DNA of 64,000 bases, from the NCBI GenBank assembly GCA_027486585.1, contig JAIXOU010000081.1, positions 1 to 64,000 on the forward strand, read 5' to 3'. A program made the translations under genes and the position numbers. This document shows positions 8,565-18,119 of this stretch, piece by piece (the stretch's first letter is position 1; each line of letters begins with the position of its first letter). The DNA is from Verrucomicrobiaceae bacterium (GTDB lineage Bacteria; Verrucomicrobiota; Verrucomicrobiia; Verrucomicrobiales; Verrucomicrobiaceae). The notes below the pieces were generated by a model, which saw only the letters and a program-made list of their open reading frames with translations, ran no database searches and had not been told where the DNA came from.

Positions 8565-11081
8565 TTACTGATTGACCTGAGTACTCTGATTGCCACCACG
8601 ACCGGAGGGATTGGGATCGATATCCAGTGGTAGGGTGAACTGCGGGAAGTCCTTCAAAGTAAATGAAAGCATGATGCCCGTGTCAGTACGTCCGCCACGA
8701 TTATCACGCACCATGGCACCGACAGAGGCAATCCAGCTCGTCAAATCTCTGGTGAAGCTGTAGCTCTGGAATTCTAGCGTGCCGTCATCCAGCTCATAGA
8801 CGTGATTCATGGCAAAACCCCAGTTGTCGTTGAACCGAGCGTAGATCCTGGAAAACATCAGACTTGAGTCTTGGATATACGGGCTATCACTCACGTATTG
8901 ATGCCCCAAGGTCAACGACACTTTGGATGATGGCAGGAAGGTGATGCCTTGATTCACTTCCGTGAAATTACCGAGTGAGCTACCCAAGGGGAGTTGCATG
9001 TCTAACCAAAAATTGATCCATGGCACCGGACGGAAGAACAACTCGTTGTAGAGATTGGAAATGCTGCGATCAAAAGGCTGCCCAGAGAACGCAGAGAGAT
9101 CACGCTCTGGATCCTTGGCAAAGAGATCCACAAAGGTATTCAAACCCGCAAAGGTGTAGGTCTGGGTCTCTGAATCATTCGCTGATAAAAAGGTGCCATT
9201 GCTTTCAGCGGTGTAATCACGGCGCGTCTGGAGATAATTGCGAACACCGACACGGGCTACACTCCAAGAACGCAGATCATCCACAGCCGAGTTGAGTGGC
9301 ACGTCGATCGAACGAGGACGAGTCGTGCGTGAGAGGCGATCAATGGATGGGAAGCCCACAGGCTGGCTAGCATCCAAGTAGGAAAGGTTGATGTAAGGCT
9401 GCATCACATGCCTCAGACCGTCTAGCCCAAGTGATTCACTCTTATAATCTTCCCATGTTTTGGAGACTTTGAAGGAAACGTCTAAACCGGCGTGAAGAAT
9501 GGGTTTGGTGTAGCTGCTTGATGAATTTACTCTTGGCAAGCCATTCAAATTTCCACTGATACTTTCATATTGAGTGACTCCAAGGCCAACTCGTGGCACC
9601 ACATTCAACCAGCCAAAGAACGTTTTGGGATACAGCAACTCATGGTAAGTATGCACTCTTGTAAATGCAGGCATGTCGAAAGAATTCAAAGCTCTTAGAC
9701 CAGCCGAGTACTCTGGATCTCCAACAGCAGCACCGGCAGAAAGACCCAAAATATTGCGGAAATCCTCATCTAAATTTGGATCCAACACTCCTACCCCAGC
9801 GCCCACCCTGGAAATGCCATAATTTATCAATTGCCGCCTATTATTCAATAGTTGTGCTTGTTCATTATCTCCCAAGGCATCCTGATAAATCCCCGCGCTG
9901 AGCGTCCCTTGATGAAACAATCCAGTGTTCCACAGTGATCTCCGAGTCCAATCAATGGCCAGTTCTGGGAGCTTGGAACCGACGCTGTAAAAATCGTTGG
10001 CTTGAAAGCGTGTCATCAACGTTGCCACATAGCGTGGGTCGGTGTGCACCAAAGACACTTGGTTATCAGGCTCTGGCAGAGTGCGGAATTCATTGAAGAA
10101 GAAGTCTTCGTAGAAATGAGCATCACTGAGTTTATTGATGTCAAAATCCAGATACCAAGTGCTCTTTTCGGGTCCTGGCAGGTAGATCCGATGCTGAAAA
10201 TTCACTCGGTAACGATTGGTTGGGACAGGACCGCGGGCAAGCCCCGTGTTGTTACTCTCAGGATTGGTGTCGTACTGATAGTACAGTTTCAGCCCTGTCA
10301 GATTATTCCAATTTGCCCGGTGCTTGAGCGACATGAAGTCAGCCCCCACACCAACGCCACGAGCCGAGCGCAAATCCAAGCGGTAACGGGCCTGAGTATG
10401 ATCGCCATGAATAGCCCCCCACTGATTTAAGAGAAAGCCACCCCAGCGACTTTGATAACCGGGAGTAAAGCGATAGCCGACGTCTTCTTTGATGGCTTGG
10501 GTCAGAGATGGAAGATAAAAGATCGGTGTATCTCCGACGATCAATTTCACGCCTTTCATCTCAATCCGATCCTCTGGATAGATGGTCACGCTGCGGGCTT
10601 TGAGTCGGAAGTTGGGATCTTCTGAATCATGCGTGGTCAGATACGATTCTCCGCCATCGATGCGTTTAACGACTTTGTTATCGGAATCGATCGTGTCTGT
10701 CTCGAAAAAGAAACTGCCTAGTTCGTTGGGTGTAGAGCTGCGCACCGACTCACCTCTGATGTCACCCGTGTTGGCATTGTAAGTGATGTTTTCTCCGCGA
10801 TACGTGATCCCGGCCTTCCAGACGACGACGTTTTCCCGAGCAATCACATCGCCCGTCTGAGCATTGTAGCTGGCTGATCCGCACCGGATTTCGACATCGG
10901 CATAATTGATATGCACATCTCCTTTGGCCAAAGCCAGCCCAGTCTCTGGATCATAGGTGGTCTCCAGACCTTCAATGTTGAGGTCACTGGTCAATGAATC
11001 GAGAATAGTCTGTCCCCTTGCATCCATGGCAAGACATAGGAGGAGAAAAATTGAGGCTGCCGACAGTCTGAGGAAAGTCAT
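8565..11081 (-). CDS. lptD: LptD-like LPS-assembly outer membrane protein
   Basis: This outer-membrane beta-barrel would insert lipopolysaccharide into the outer leaflet. The signal peptide is MTFLRLSAASIFLLLCLAMDARG. An LptA/OstA-like beta-jellyroll domain covers about residues 35-190 (repeated pattern GLALAKGDVHINYADVEIRC, TGDVIARENVVVW, IEMKGVKL). A long barrel domain follows with alternating Tyr/Arg/Asn strands to a C-terminal FTLKDFPQF-type strand. The cysteine pairs that form disulfides in E. coli LptD are not visible. I start it at ATG 11081 because the signal peptide begins there; the frame runs upstream to a TTG at 11144 with no signal-like sequence. It lies 120 bp upstream of ugd on the same strand. 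Confidence 0.85.
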   Translation of the reverse strand: MTFLRLSAASIFLLLCLAMDARGQTILDSLTSDLNIEGLETTYDPETGLALAKGDVHINYADVEIRCGSASYNAQTGDVIARENVVVWKAGITYRGENITYNANTGDIRGESVRSSTPNELGSFFFETDTIDSDNKVVKRIDGGESYLTTHDSEDPNFRLKARSVTIYPEDRIEMKGVKLIVGDTPIFYLPSLTQAIKEDVGYRFTPGYQSRWGGFLLNQWGAIHGDHTQARYRLDLRSARGVGVGADFMSLKHRANWNNLTGLKLYYQYDTNPESNNTGLARGPVPTNRYRVNFQHRIYLPGPEKSTWYLDFDINKLSDAHFYEDFFFNEFRTLPEPDNQVSLVHTDPRYVATLMTRFQANDFYSVGSKLPELAIDWTRRSLWNTGLFHQGTLSAGIYQDALGDNEQAQLLNNRRQLINYGISRVGAGVGVLDPNLDEDFRNILGLSAGAAVGDPEYSAGLRALNSFDMPAFTRVHTYHELLYPKTFFGWLNVVPRVGLGVTQYESISGNLNGLPRVNSSSSYTKPILHAGLDVSFKVSKTWEDYKSESLGLDGLRHVMQPYINLSYLDASQPVGFPSIDRLSRTTRPRSIDVPLNSAVDDLRSWSVARVGVRNYLQTRRDYTAESNGTFLSANDSETQTYTFAGLNTFVDLFAKDPERDLSAFSGQPFDRSISNLYNELFFRPVPWINFWLDMQLPLGSSLGNFTEVNQGITFLPSSKVSLTLGHQYVSDSPYIQDSSLMFSRIYARFNDNWGFAMNHVYELDDGTLEFQSYSFTRDLTSWIASVGAMVRDNRGGRTDTGIMLSFTLKDFPQFTLPLDIDPNPSGRGGNQSTQVNQ

Positions 11082-11291
11082 GGGTCCGAAAATGAGGTGA
11101 AAAGAGAAGCTGAAGACGGTTGAGCGTGCGGGAGCAACCGTCAAACAACCCTTTCATAGGCCAGTGCCCCTTCGGTGACAAGAAAAACGACGTGAATTTA
11201 TGTATCTCTTTGGGTCAAGTCTGAGAATTTGTGCCAAGATGTTTCCTCTCAGGTCATTGCCGAGTCACTCGATTTGGCTAAGGTTGTATGC

Positions 11292-12848
11292 ATGAATTTA
11301 TTTCGTCGGCTACCTTGGTTTCCACTGATCACACTTCTCATAGCCACCTGCTCCGTGGTGTATTTGAGAGCACTGCCCGAGTTTGAAAGAAATCTCAAAG
11401 GCTGGCTATCCGCGGCGATTCCCCTAGTGGCGCTGATTTTAATTTTGGTCTGGTTTGGTTTTTCCAGGCGTTTCCCGCTACGCGCACGCTTGATCGGACT
11501 TGGGGGCTTTGCCCTTACGGTGATCGGGCTCACGCAAGCTCTGCGCTTGGACGGCACGGCTGACGGAAGGGGGTTACCTCAGTTTGTTTGGAAATGGACA
11601 CCTTCGGCAGGCTCCAGAGCCCCTGCTCTTTCGACTAAGGTGGCCAAAGCTGAACCCACCAGCGTTGACCCACGCTTAGCACAAACAACCGATGTATCGC
11701 AATTTTTCGGCCCCAACCGTGATGGCATCATCCATGGGGCAAAGCTGTCCAAGGATTGGCAAAAGTCACCCCCCAAGCAGATTTGGCGGCAACCCATCGG
11801 CCAGGGCTGGTCGGCTTTTGCGGTCGTTTCAGGAAAGGCCTACACTCAGGAACAGCGTGGGGAAGAAGAACTCGTCACCTGCTACGATCTCTTCACCGGC
11901 GAGCTGATCTGGGCTCATGCGGACAAGGCTCATTTCACCCAATGGCAGGGTGGCGATGGCCCACGGGCTACGCCCACGATCAAAGACGGACATGTTTACA
12001 CCTACGGAGCTACCGGATTGCTCAATTGCCTTGAAGCAGCCACTGGAAAGCAACTCTGGCAGCGCTCAGTCTTGGCAGAAAATAAGCTTATCAATTTGGA
12101 ATGGGGCGTGAGTGCCTCTCCGCTGATTGTGGATGATCAAGTCATCGTCACTGGCGGCAATCCCCGAGGAGCCCTGCTCTTTGCTTACAAGCGCGATTCA
12201 GGGCAAGCTTCCTGGAAAGCCGGGAACGATGTGGCCAATTACAGCTCACCGATGCTGGTCACCGTGGCAGGCAAGCGTTTCATTTTGTGCAATAACGCAG
12301 CGCGACTGACCGGTTATGATCCGAAAACTGGCGAAGTCCTGCTCGACCATGCCTGGGGAATCGACAAATGGCCCAAGGCCTCTCAACCTGTTCAAATTAG
12401 CCCGGATCGACTCTTTGTTTCCGCAGGCTATGGCATGGGCTGTCAGCTCCTGCAAATCCAGGCTGATTCCGCAGGTCAGCTAAGCGCCACTCAGCTCTGG
12501 AGCAGCATGAAAATGAAAACCCAATTCAACAGCCCATCGGTTCTCGGAAATCACCTTTACGGCCTAGATGATGGCCGACTGGCTTGCCTGGATCTGGCGA
12601 CGGGAGATCGTCTCTGGAAAGAAGGCCGCTTTGGCTCAGGACAAAGCATCGTCATCGATGATCTGATCCTCATCCAAAATGAAAGCGGGACGGTTCATCT
12701 GGCTTCGGCAAATCCAGCCTCCTTTCAAGAATTAGGACAACTGGCAGCACTCAGTAGCAAGACGTGGAACCACCCAGTCTTAGCAGGGCGCTTTTTACTC
12801 GTTAGAAATGATCGCGAGGCCGTTTGTTATGAACTGCCGATCGAATAA
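11292..12848 (+). CDS. Membrane-anchored PQQ-type beta-propeller protein
   Basis: The 518-residue protein has three predicted membrane segments in its first ~110 residues: LPWFPLITLLIATCSVVYL, AAIPLVALILILVWFGF and RLIGLGGFALTVIGL. A soluble PQQ-like propeller follows, with repeats such as CYDLFTGELIWAH, CLEAATGKQLWQRS, YDPKTGEVLLDH and CLDLATGDRLWKEG. The FFGPNRDG motif before the propeller is typical of Verrucomicrobia/Planctomycetes members of this family. None is known to me to bind PQQ, and dehydrogenase catalytic residues are not obvious, so a binding or scaffold role outside the inner membrane is more likely than catalysis. I start at ATG 11292; the longer frame to 11229 opens with TTG. 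Confidence 0.8.
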   Translation: MNLFRRLPWFPLITLLIATCSVVYLRALPEFERNLKGWLSAAIPLVALILILVWFGFSRRFPLRARLIGLGGFALTVIGLTQALRLDGTADGRGLPQFVWKWTPSAGSRAPALSTKVAKAEPTSVDPRLAQTTDVSQFFGPNRDGIIHGAKLSKDWQKSPPKQIWRQPIGQGWSAFAVVSGKAYTQEQRGEEELVTCYDLFTGELIWAHADKAHFTQWQGGDGPRATPTIKDGHVYTYGATGLLNCLEAATGKQLWQRSVLAENKLINLEWGVSASPLIVDDQVIVTGGNPRGALLFAYKRDSGQASWKAGNDVANYSSPMLVTVAGKRFILCNNAARLTGYDPKTGEVLLDHAWGIDKWPKASQPVQISPDRLFVSAGYGMGCQLLQIQADSAGQLSATQLWSSMKMKTQFNSPSVLGNHLYGLDDGRLACLDLATGDRLWKEGRFGSGQSIVIDDLILIQNESGTVHLASANPASFQELGQLAALSSKTWNHPVLAGRFLLVRNDREAVCYELPIE

Positions 12849-15092
12849 TCACACCTTCTGTGATCCTACGTGATTTTTCAAAGGCTGAGTATCCCGCATT
12901 TTAGCAAATTCTTCAGGCATCAATAGCTCGATATCCGAGCCAAGACTCATGGGGCTCAAGAAGTGATTTTCAGTCTTCTCAGCTGATTCTGCAAGCCAGG
13001 CATAAGATTTATGATAAAGCCCCATGAACCGATCCACAAAGGGAGCAATGACTACCGATGTTGTCGAAGCCATCTCTGCTGACAAGGCCTTCATATCCAC
13101 AGCAGAACCGGGATTCATAGAGATACTTACAGGGTCAGGCAGTTTACCTTGCAGAAGATGATCATTCAGAGGGATCGGACGTTTTGTCTTGGTGAACGGA
13201 TACTGAGCTCCATCCATTGTCGCGAGGATCTGACGGATCAAGTTATTCATCTTTGGCACCACTGATTGCAGTGCTGTAAAAAAAGCGCTGTTATCATCTA
13301 AATTAGCAAAGCGGGCTCCAAGGGTTTGGAAGGCAAAGAAACAGGTCAATAGCTCACGAAAAGAAGGCAGTGCCGCTGCCATCGCTTCATAAACGGAGCA
13401 CCACTTCGGTAATTCTTCACGGCGCTCGCGCAAGGGATCATCCAACTCTTCCCGATCACTCCACCAGAGCATGCCTAAAGCTGCGGCAAAGCGACTTTCT
13501 AAACGCACCTCATAGGCTTGAATCGAACTCTCCACATGCTCCATGACCATGCGTTGTCGAGCGGCCTCATTGCGCAAGGATTGCGGACTTGTGTCATCTG
13601 TGCCGAATTGAATTCTAGAGACGGTAAAGCCGGCTAAACTCAGCGTGGCCGCAGCTTCCAAATCACGACGACGCTGCCAGGCTAGGTTCCACTCCTGCAG
13701 GGCCATCTTAAGCCGACTTCCCCACTCCCGCGACTCTTCTCTGACCCGTAAAATCTCATCCTGCAGCTGAAGCCGTCCAGGTGAAATGGCATGAGTTGCA
13801 CCGAGCCCGCACATCGCTCGTTCTGGATGGGCTAAGCCACCGAAATAGCGGCGGATGATTATGAGTGATTCGTCTTCACGCCGATTCTGATGAATCACCT
13901 CTTCCTCCGCCACCATCTTATGTTCATGCAGATTGATGCCCAATTCATGCTGATAATAGAAGAAGGTCACCTGACGCGAAAGATCCACGAAACCACGAAA
14001 CCGAGTGGCAGCCGGAGCGTCCAGAGGAAGATGAGCGATGATTGGCTCTCCGCGTGCTGTCTCTGAACGTGGTATGGCCCCTGGAGTGGTCTTTATATTC
14101 CGAGCCGCACGCGCCACATGGCGGGCTAAAAGCAGCGATAGGTTTTCTGGCAACCGATGCTGAGAAAGACCCCGGCGAATCTCCACTTTGCTCGCAGCCC
14201 AGGCCTGATCAAGAAGCCCCAACTTCTTTTGCAGACTGTCCCAAGCCTGGCTACCGATTAAATTTTTGGCAGCCTGATTTGCCCCAGCCTCCAGCCTTAA
14301 TAATGCCGCTGCACTAATCACGCGCGCTGCCAAAAAAAAGAGCGCAAATGGTACCTTCGCCAGGCCCATCCACAGCCACATCGTGATACGAATAAACTTC
14401 TGGAACTTCGTCTCCTTTTCGCGTGCCTGAGTCAGGTCTAGCTCCCAGGGATCACGATCATGCAGAGCACGATAAAACCAGGCATTCAGTTCCCTGACAA
14501 CATGGCTAAACGCTGTACCTACGCCGCCGGCATTCATGGCTAATTCCCGAACGATAAGAGCGGCAAATTCACGCGCACTGATGACTGAAACAACGGGCAA
14601 TCCAATATTCACAATCATCTCACCACGACCTAGACCAAGGAGGCCACCCTTCAATGAACTGCGTATGCCTGCTGTCGTGTCTAACCATATTTCTTCCACG
14701 GGGTTTAGACGCAGGTGCCAACTGAGTTCATCGACAAGTTCAAAGATCTCTGGCTGGCTAGCTGGCGTGACCTGCAAAGCCACACCCTGCTTGGATGAAG
14801 TCGCTTGCAGCGGGCGTAACATGAAAATCCAAGTCACTATAGAAGCAGCTAAATAAGTGAACGGCAAAGCATCCCACCAAAACAATTCAGGCGCATAAGC
14901 TAGTTTGTGAATCCAATTATGCCCCGCATATAAAATCCCAAGAGCAAGGCAACCCACCGTCAGCAGATAGAGCAGCGGCAACAGTAAAGTAAGACTGCAA
15001 GTCACCAGCAATAGCAAAAAATGCACCGGACCACGCCATGGAAGAAGGCGCACACGCTTTTGAAGGAGCGGTTCGGTGGATGTTGCTGACAT
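12849..15092 (-). CDS. Membrane protein with degenerate M48-type peptidase domain
   Basis: The first ~95 residues contain two to three membrane segments. Residues about 105-280 have the architecture of bacterial M48 metallopeptidases (an IGLPVVSVISAREFAALIVRE-type lead-in to the zinc helix), but the zinc site is lost. The expected HExxH reads R182-E-L-A-M186, and the downstream zinc-ligand region (normally E..ADR.AA) reads LEAGANQAA at about 267-275. A hydrophobic segment lies between them (about 233-265), as in M48 proteins. The ~450-residue C-terminal part is not recognised and looks helical. It is probably a pseudo-peptidase. It is encoded convergently with the propeller gene, with stop codons adjacent at 12848/12849. 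Confidence 0.65.
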   Translation of the reverse strand: MSATSTEPLLQKRVRLLPWRGPVHFLLLLVTCSLTLLLPLLYLLTVGCLALGILYAGHNWIHKLAYAPELFWWDALPFTYLAASIVTWIFMLRPLQATSSKQGVALQVTPASQPEIFELVDELSWHLRLNPVEEIWLDTTAGIRSSLKGGLLGLGRGEMIVNIGLPVVSVISAREFAALIVRELAMNAGGVGTAFSHVVRELNAWFYRALHDRDPWELDLTQAREKETKFQKFIRITMWLWMGLAKVPFALFFLAARVISAAALLRLEAGANQAAKNLIGSQAWDSLQKKLGLLDQAWAASKVEIRRGLSQHRLPENLSLLLARHVARAARNIKTTPGAIPRSETARGEPIIAHLPLDAPAATRFRGFVDLSRQVTFFYYQHELGINLHEHKMVAEEEVIHQNRREDESLIIIRRYFGGLAHPERAMCGLGATHAISPGRLQLQDEILRVREESREWGSRLKMALQEWNLAWQRRRDLEAAATLSLAGFTVSRIQFGTDDTSPQSLRNEAARQRMVMEHVESSIQAYEVRLESRFAAALGMLWWSDREELDDPLRERREELPKWCSVYEAMAAALPSFRELLTCFFAFQTLGARFANLDDNSAFFTALQSVVPKMNNLIRQILATMDGAQYPFTKTKRPIPLNDHLLQGKLPDPVSISMNPGSAVDMKALSAEMASTTSVVIAPFVDRFMGLYHKSYAWLAESAEKTENHFLSPMSLGSDIELLMPEEFAKMRDTQPLKNHVGSQKV

Positions 15093-15226
15093 AAAAGGTT
15101 CGGAGAGACGAAAGATTAACCTATTTATTATATTTTACAATAATTACTATAATATTACAGACGCTTTTTCTTCCTTTTCTCTCTTCCATTGCATCTCACC
15201 CTTGCCCAGCTAAGCATCTCCCCCGC
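15093..15226. promoter_or_regulatory. AT-rich divergent promoter region
   Basis: This 134-bp gap separates the divergent pseudo-M48 gene (minus) from tyrA (plus). The segment 15119-15161 is almost pure A/T (ATTATATTTTACAATAATTACTATAATATT) in an otherwise GC-richer background, with several TATAAT-like hexamers on both strands. It is the likely promoter for both genes; I cannot assign individual start sites. Confidence 0.45.
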
Positions 15227-16078
15227 ATGTCCCCAGAACGCCTCATCACTATATATGGCCCCGGTCTGCTTGGCGGATCGCTGGCTTTGGCGATCCAACA
15301 ACAGTTTCCTGAGTCAAAACTCCGCCTTTGGGCAAGGCGGGCAGCCGCCGAGCAGGGCATCCGAGCGCGCGACATCAACGCCGAATTTTTTACCGATGCA
15401 CGGGCAGCAGCCGATGGCGCCTCGTTGATCATCCTTTGCACGCCGGTCGAAACCATGGCCGATCTAGCCAGGCAAATCGCCGCTGCTGACCTACCGTCGG
15501 ATTGCCTTATCACCGATGTAGGCAGCGTGAAAGGATTGGTTGTCAGCGATTTAGAACCCATCTTTGGATCACGTTTCATTGGCAGCCATCCCATGGCCGG
15601 GTCTGAAAAGACAGGCATTGAAGTTGCGCGCGCTAACCTTTTTGAAAAAGCAGCCTGCCTGCTCACACCGCGGGCTGGTGCAGATTCCGGGCGCTTACGC
15701 CATTTTTGGGAAACTCTTGGCTGCCATGTTTTAGAGATGACGCCCGAAGAGCACGATCTGAAAGTCGCGCGCATCTCTCACCTGCCCCACATGATGGCCG
15801 CCATCACCACTCTAGCCGCTTTGCGTAGTGATCCTAGCGCGATTTCTTGTGTGGCAGGCGGCTTCCGCGACACCACACGCGTGGCCAGTGGCGATCCAGG
15901 ATTATGGACAGGAATTGCCCTGGCTAATCGTGCAGCCCTGACCTCTCAGTTACGAGAAGCTAGCACCGCATTGATAGAGCTTCTTGAAATCCTCGAAAAG
16001 CCGGACGAAGGAGAACTCCGCCGATTCCTCGCCGAAGCCAAAAGCCTGCGCGATACCGTCCCAGCGGCTCGTTTCTAA
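15227..16078 (+). CDS. tyrA: Prephenate dehydrogenase
   Basis: This NAD(P)-dependent enzyme converts prephenate to 4-hydroxyphenylpyruvate (or arogenate to tyrosine) in tyrosine synthesis. The dinucleotide loop GPGLLGGSLALAI is at residues 9-21. The family segments ITDVGSVK, GSHPMAGSEKTG and the C-terminal DTTRVASGDPGLW are all present. At 283 residues it is the monofunctional form, with no chorismate mutase or ACT domain visible. It is the first gene of a plus-strand unit; aroA begins one base after its stop codon, so the two are co-transcribed aromatic-pathway genes. Confidence 0.93.
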   Translation: MSPERLITIYGPGLLGGSLALAIQQQFPESKLRLWARRAAAEQGIRARDINAEFFTDARAAADGASLIILCTPVETMADLARQIAAADLPSDCLITDVGSVKGLVVSDLEPIFGSRFIGSHPMAGSEKTGIEVARANLFEKAACLLTPRAGADSGRLRHFWETLGCHVLEMTPEEHDLKVARISHLPHMMAAITTLAALRSDPSAISCVAGGFRDTTRVASGDPGLWTGIALANRAALTSQLREASTALIELLEILEKPDEGELRRFLAEAKSLRDTVPAARF

Positions 16079-16079
16079 T

Positions 16080-17459
16080 ATGGCCATCCTGAAAGTCCGA
16101 AAACTCAAGTCCTTCCCTGCTGAAATCTCTGTCCCAGGAGATAAAAGCATCAGCCACCGTGCCGCCATGTTTGCCGGCATGGCCAATGGCACCACCATCA
16201 TCGAGGGCTTCCTGCCCAGCGAAGACTGTCTCTGCTCCGTCAAAGCCATGCAGGCCATGGGTGCCATCGTCGAGCCACTCGAAGAACTCGAAGGGGTCGG
16301 CCTTGTCAAGCTGGCCATCACCGGCACCGGCCCGAAACTCAAAGCTCCGTCCGGCCCGATCGATTGCGGAAACTCAGGCACGACGATCCGTCTGCTTTCA
16401 GGCATCCTTGCAGGCCAAGACTTCACCACAGAAATGTTCGGTGATGCCTCCCTGTCCAAACGCCCGATGAAACGTGTGGCCGATCCGCTTCGCCTCATGG
16501 GGGCTAAAGTCGAAGGTCAGGGAGAAAAAATCTGCGCCCCGCTGAAGGTCACTGGCGGCAACCTCAACGCCATCCAGTACACCCTGCCCATGGCCAGCGC
16601 CCAGGTGAAAAGCGCCATTCTCCTAGCAGGTATGTTTGCCCCAGGCAAAACCACCGTCATCGAGCCTGTGGCTACGCGCAATCACACCGAGCGCATCATG
16701 TCTCACTTTGGCGTTAAATGGCTGCGAGATGGCCATGCCGTATCCGTTTATGGTGGGCAGGTCCCGCGGGCTACCGACATCATCGTCCCGGGTGACATCT
16801 CTAGCGCTGCTTTCTGGCTCGTCGCCGCTGCTGCCAGTCCGGGCCAGCAGATCACTTTAAAGAATGTCGGCCTCAATGCCACCCGCACAGGCATTTTATC
16901 TGTGCTGCTGCGCATGGGCGCAGAGATCACCAGCTACGAGTCCTCCAGCGATGGCGAACCGCGCGGCAACATCGTCGTCAAAGGCGGTGAGCTGAACGGC
17001 ACGGTCATTGGCGGTGCTGAGATCCCGAATGTCATCGACGAGTTGCCCATCCTCGCCGTAGCAGCGGCTTTGGCCCGCGGTAATACTCTCATTAAAGATG
17101 CTCAGGAACTCCGAGTCAAAGAGACCGACCGCATCGCAGCCGTCGCAGAAAACCTGCGCCGCATGGGAGTCGAGGTCATGGAGTATCCCGATGGTATGGA
17201 AATCGTGGGTGGCGCCAAACTCAAGGGAGCCACCATCAGCACCTACCACGATCACCGCATCGCCATGGCCTTTGCCATCGCCGGTCTGTTTGCCGAGGGC
17301 GACACGATCATCGAAGGCTCCGAGTGCATCGGCACCAGCTACCCAGGTTTTGAGCATGATCTGGACCTCTTCATGAAAGGTGACACTGGCGCAGCTCCCA
17401 TCCGCGTCCTCTCACGCGTCAGCCGACAGGTCGGTGACCGCCTGAGAAATGCCGAGTGA
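16080..17459 (+). CDS. aroA: 3-phosphoshikimate 1-carboxyvinyltransferase (EPSP synthase)
   Basis: This enzyme transfers the enolpyruvyl group of PEP to shikimate-3-phosphate in the shikimate pathway, in the cytoplasm. The N-terminal motif VPGDKSISHRAAMFAG, the GNSGTTIRLLSG loop, DASLSKRPM, and the later ELRVKETDRI and HDHRIAMAFA-type segments are all present, and the 459-residue length is normal. The start at ATG 16080 lies one base past the tyrA stop and opens directly into the first strand. A longer frame from 15984 overlaps tyrA and is unlikely. Cmk follows 30 bp downstream, an arrangement also common in other bacteria. Confidence 0.95.
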   Translation: MAILKVRKLKSFPAEISVPGDKSISHRAAMFAGMANGTTIIEGFLPSEDCLCSVKAMQAMGAIVEPLEELEGVGLVKLAITGTGPKLKAPSGPIDCGNSGTTIRLLSGILAGQDFTTEMFGDASLSKRPMKRVADPLRLMGAKVEGQGEKICAPLKVTGGNLNAIQYTLPMASAQVKSAILLAGMFAPGKTTVIEPVATRNHTERIMSHFGVKWLRDGHAVSVYGGQVPRATDIIVPGDISSAAFWLVAAAASPGQQITLKNVGLNATRTGILSVLLRMGAEITSYESSSDGEPRGNIVVKGGELNGTVIGGAEIPNVIDELPILAVAAALARGNTLIKDAQELRVKETDRIAAVAENLRRMGVEVMEYPDGMEIVGGAKLKGATISTYHDHRIAMAFAIAGLFAEGDTIIEGSECIGTSYPGFEHDLDLFMKGDTGAAPIRVLSRVSRQVGDRLRNAE

Positions 17460-17489
17460 TTCCCGATCAACTCACCGAACCCTTATTTC

Positions 17490-18113
17490 ATGCAAGTCAT
17501 CACCATCGACGGTCCCGCCGCCTCAGGCAAAAGCAGTGTCGCACGCATCGTCGCCCAGCGCCGTGGAGCCATCTACGTCAACACGGGCAACATGTACCGC
17601 GCCATGACCTGGGCTGTGCTTCAAACGGGCATTGATCCCAACGATCAGGAAGCCGTCCGCCAAGCGGCTGCCAGTCTCACCATCGACTCCCCAGTCATTG
17701 ATGGCCAAACCCAGGTTAGCATTGCAGGCAAAGCACTCACGCAGGACGACCTCAACAGCGATCCTGTGAATCGCGGTGTCTCACTCGTCGCCCGTGTCCC
17801 TGAAGTCCGCGCCCGACTGGTCGCCGATCAGCGAGCACTCGCCAGCCTCGGCCCACTTGTCATGGAAGGCCGAGACATCGGCAGCGTCGTCTTTCCAGAC
17901 AGCCCGCTGAAATTTTACATCGATGCCAGTGAAGAAGTCCGTGCCAGCCGCCGCAGTGCCCAGGGGCACACGGATCAAGTCGCCGAACGTGACCGCCTGG
18001 ACAGCACGCGCAAAACATCCCCTTTGGTGGTCCCTGAAGGTGCCATCGTCATCGACAATAGCCATTTGACACTTGAGCAGGCCGTCCAAGCTGTGATGGA
18101 TAGACTCCCTTAA
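17490..18113 (+). CDS. cmk: Cytidylate kinase
   Basis: It phosphorylates CMP and dCMP to the diphosphates using ATP. The P-loop IDGPAASGKSSVAR lies at residues 5-18, NTGNMYRAMTW follows at about 31-41, and the CMP-binding/lid region includes MEGRDIGSVVFPDSPLKFY and ASRRSAQ...RDRLDSTRK. At 207 residues it is slightly shorter than E. coli Cmk (227) but complete. It is co-oriented with aroA and only six bases upstream of the acyltransferase gene. Confidence 0.94.
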   Translation: MQVITIDGPAASGKSSVARIVAQRRGAIYVNTGNMYRAMTWAVLQTGIDPNDQEAVRQAAASLTIDSPVIDGQTQVSIAGKALTQDDLNSDPVNRGVSLVARVPEVRARLVADQRALASLGPLVMEGRDIGSVVFPDSPLKFYIDASEEVRASRRSAQGHTDQVAERDRLDSTRKTSPLVVPEGAIVIDNSHLTLEQAVQAVMDRLP

Positions 18114-18119
18114 ACTTCC

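Noticed and set aside
11082-11144. N-terminal extension of LptD to a TTG start
   Set aside because: The signal peptide begins at ATG 11081; the extension places a non-signal segment before it.
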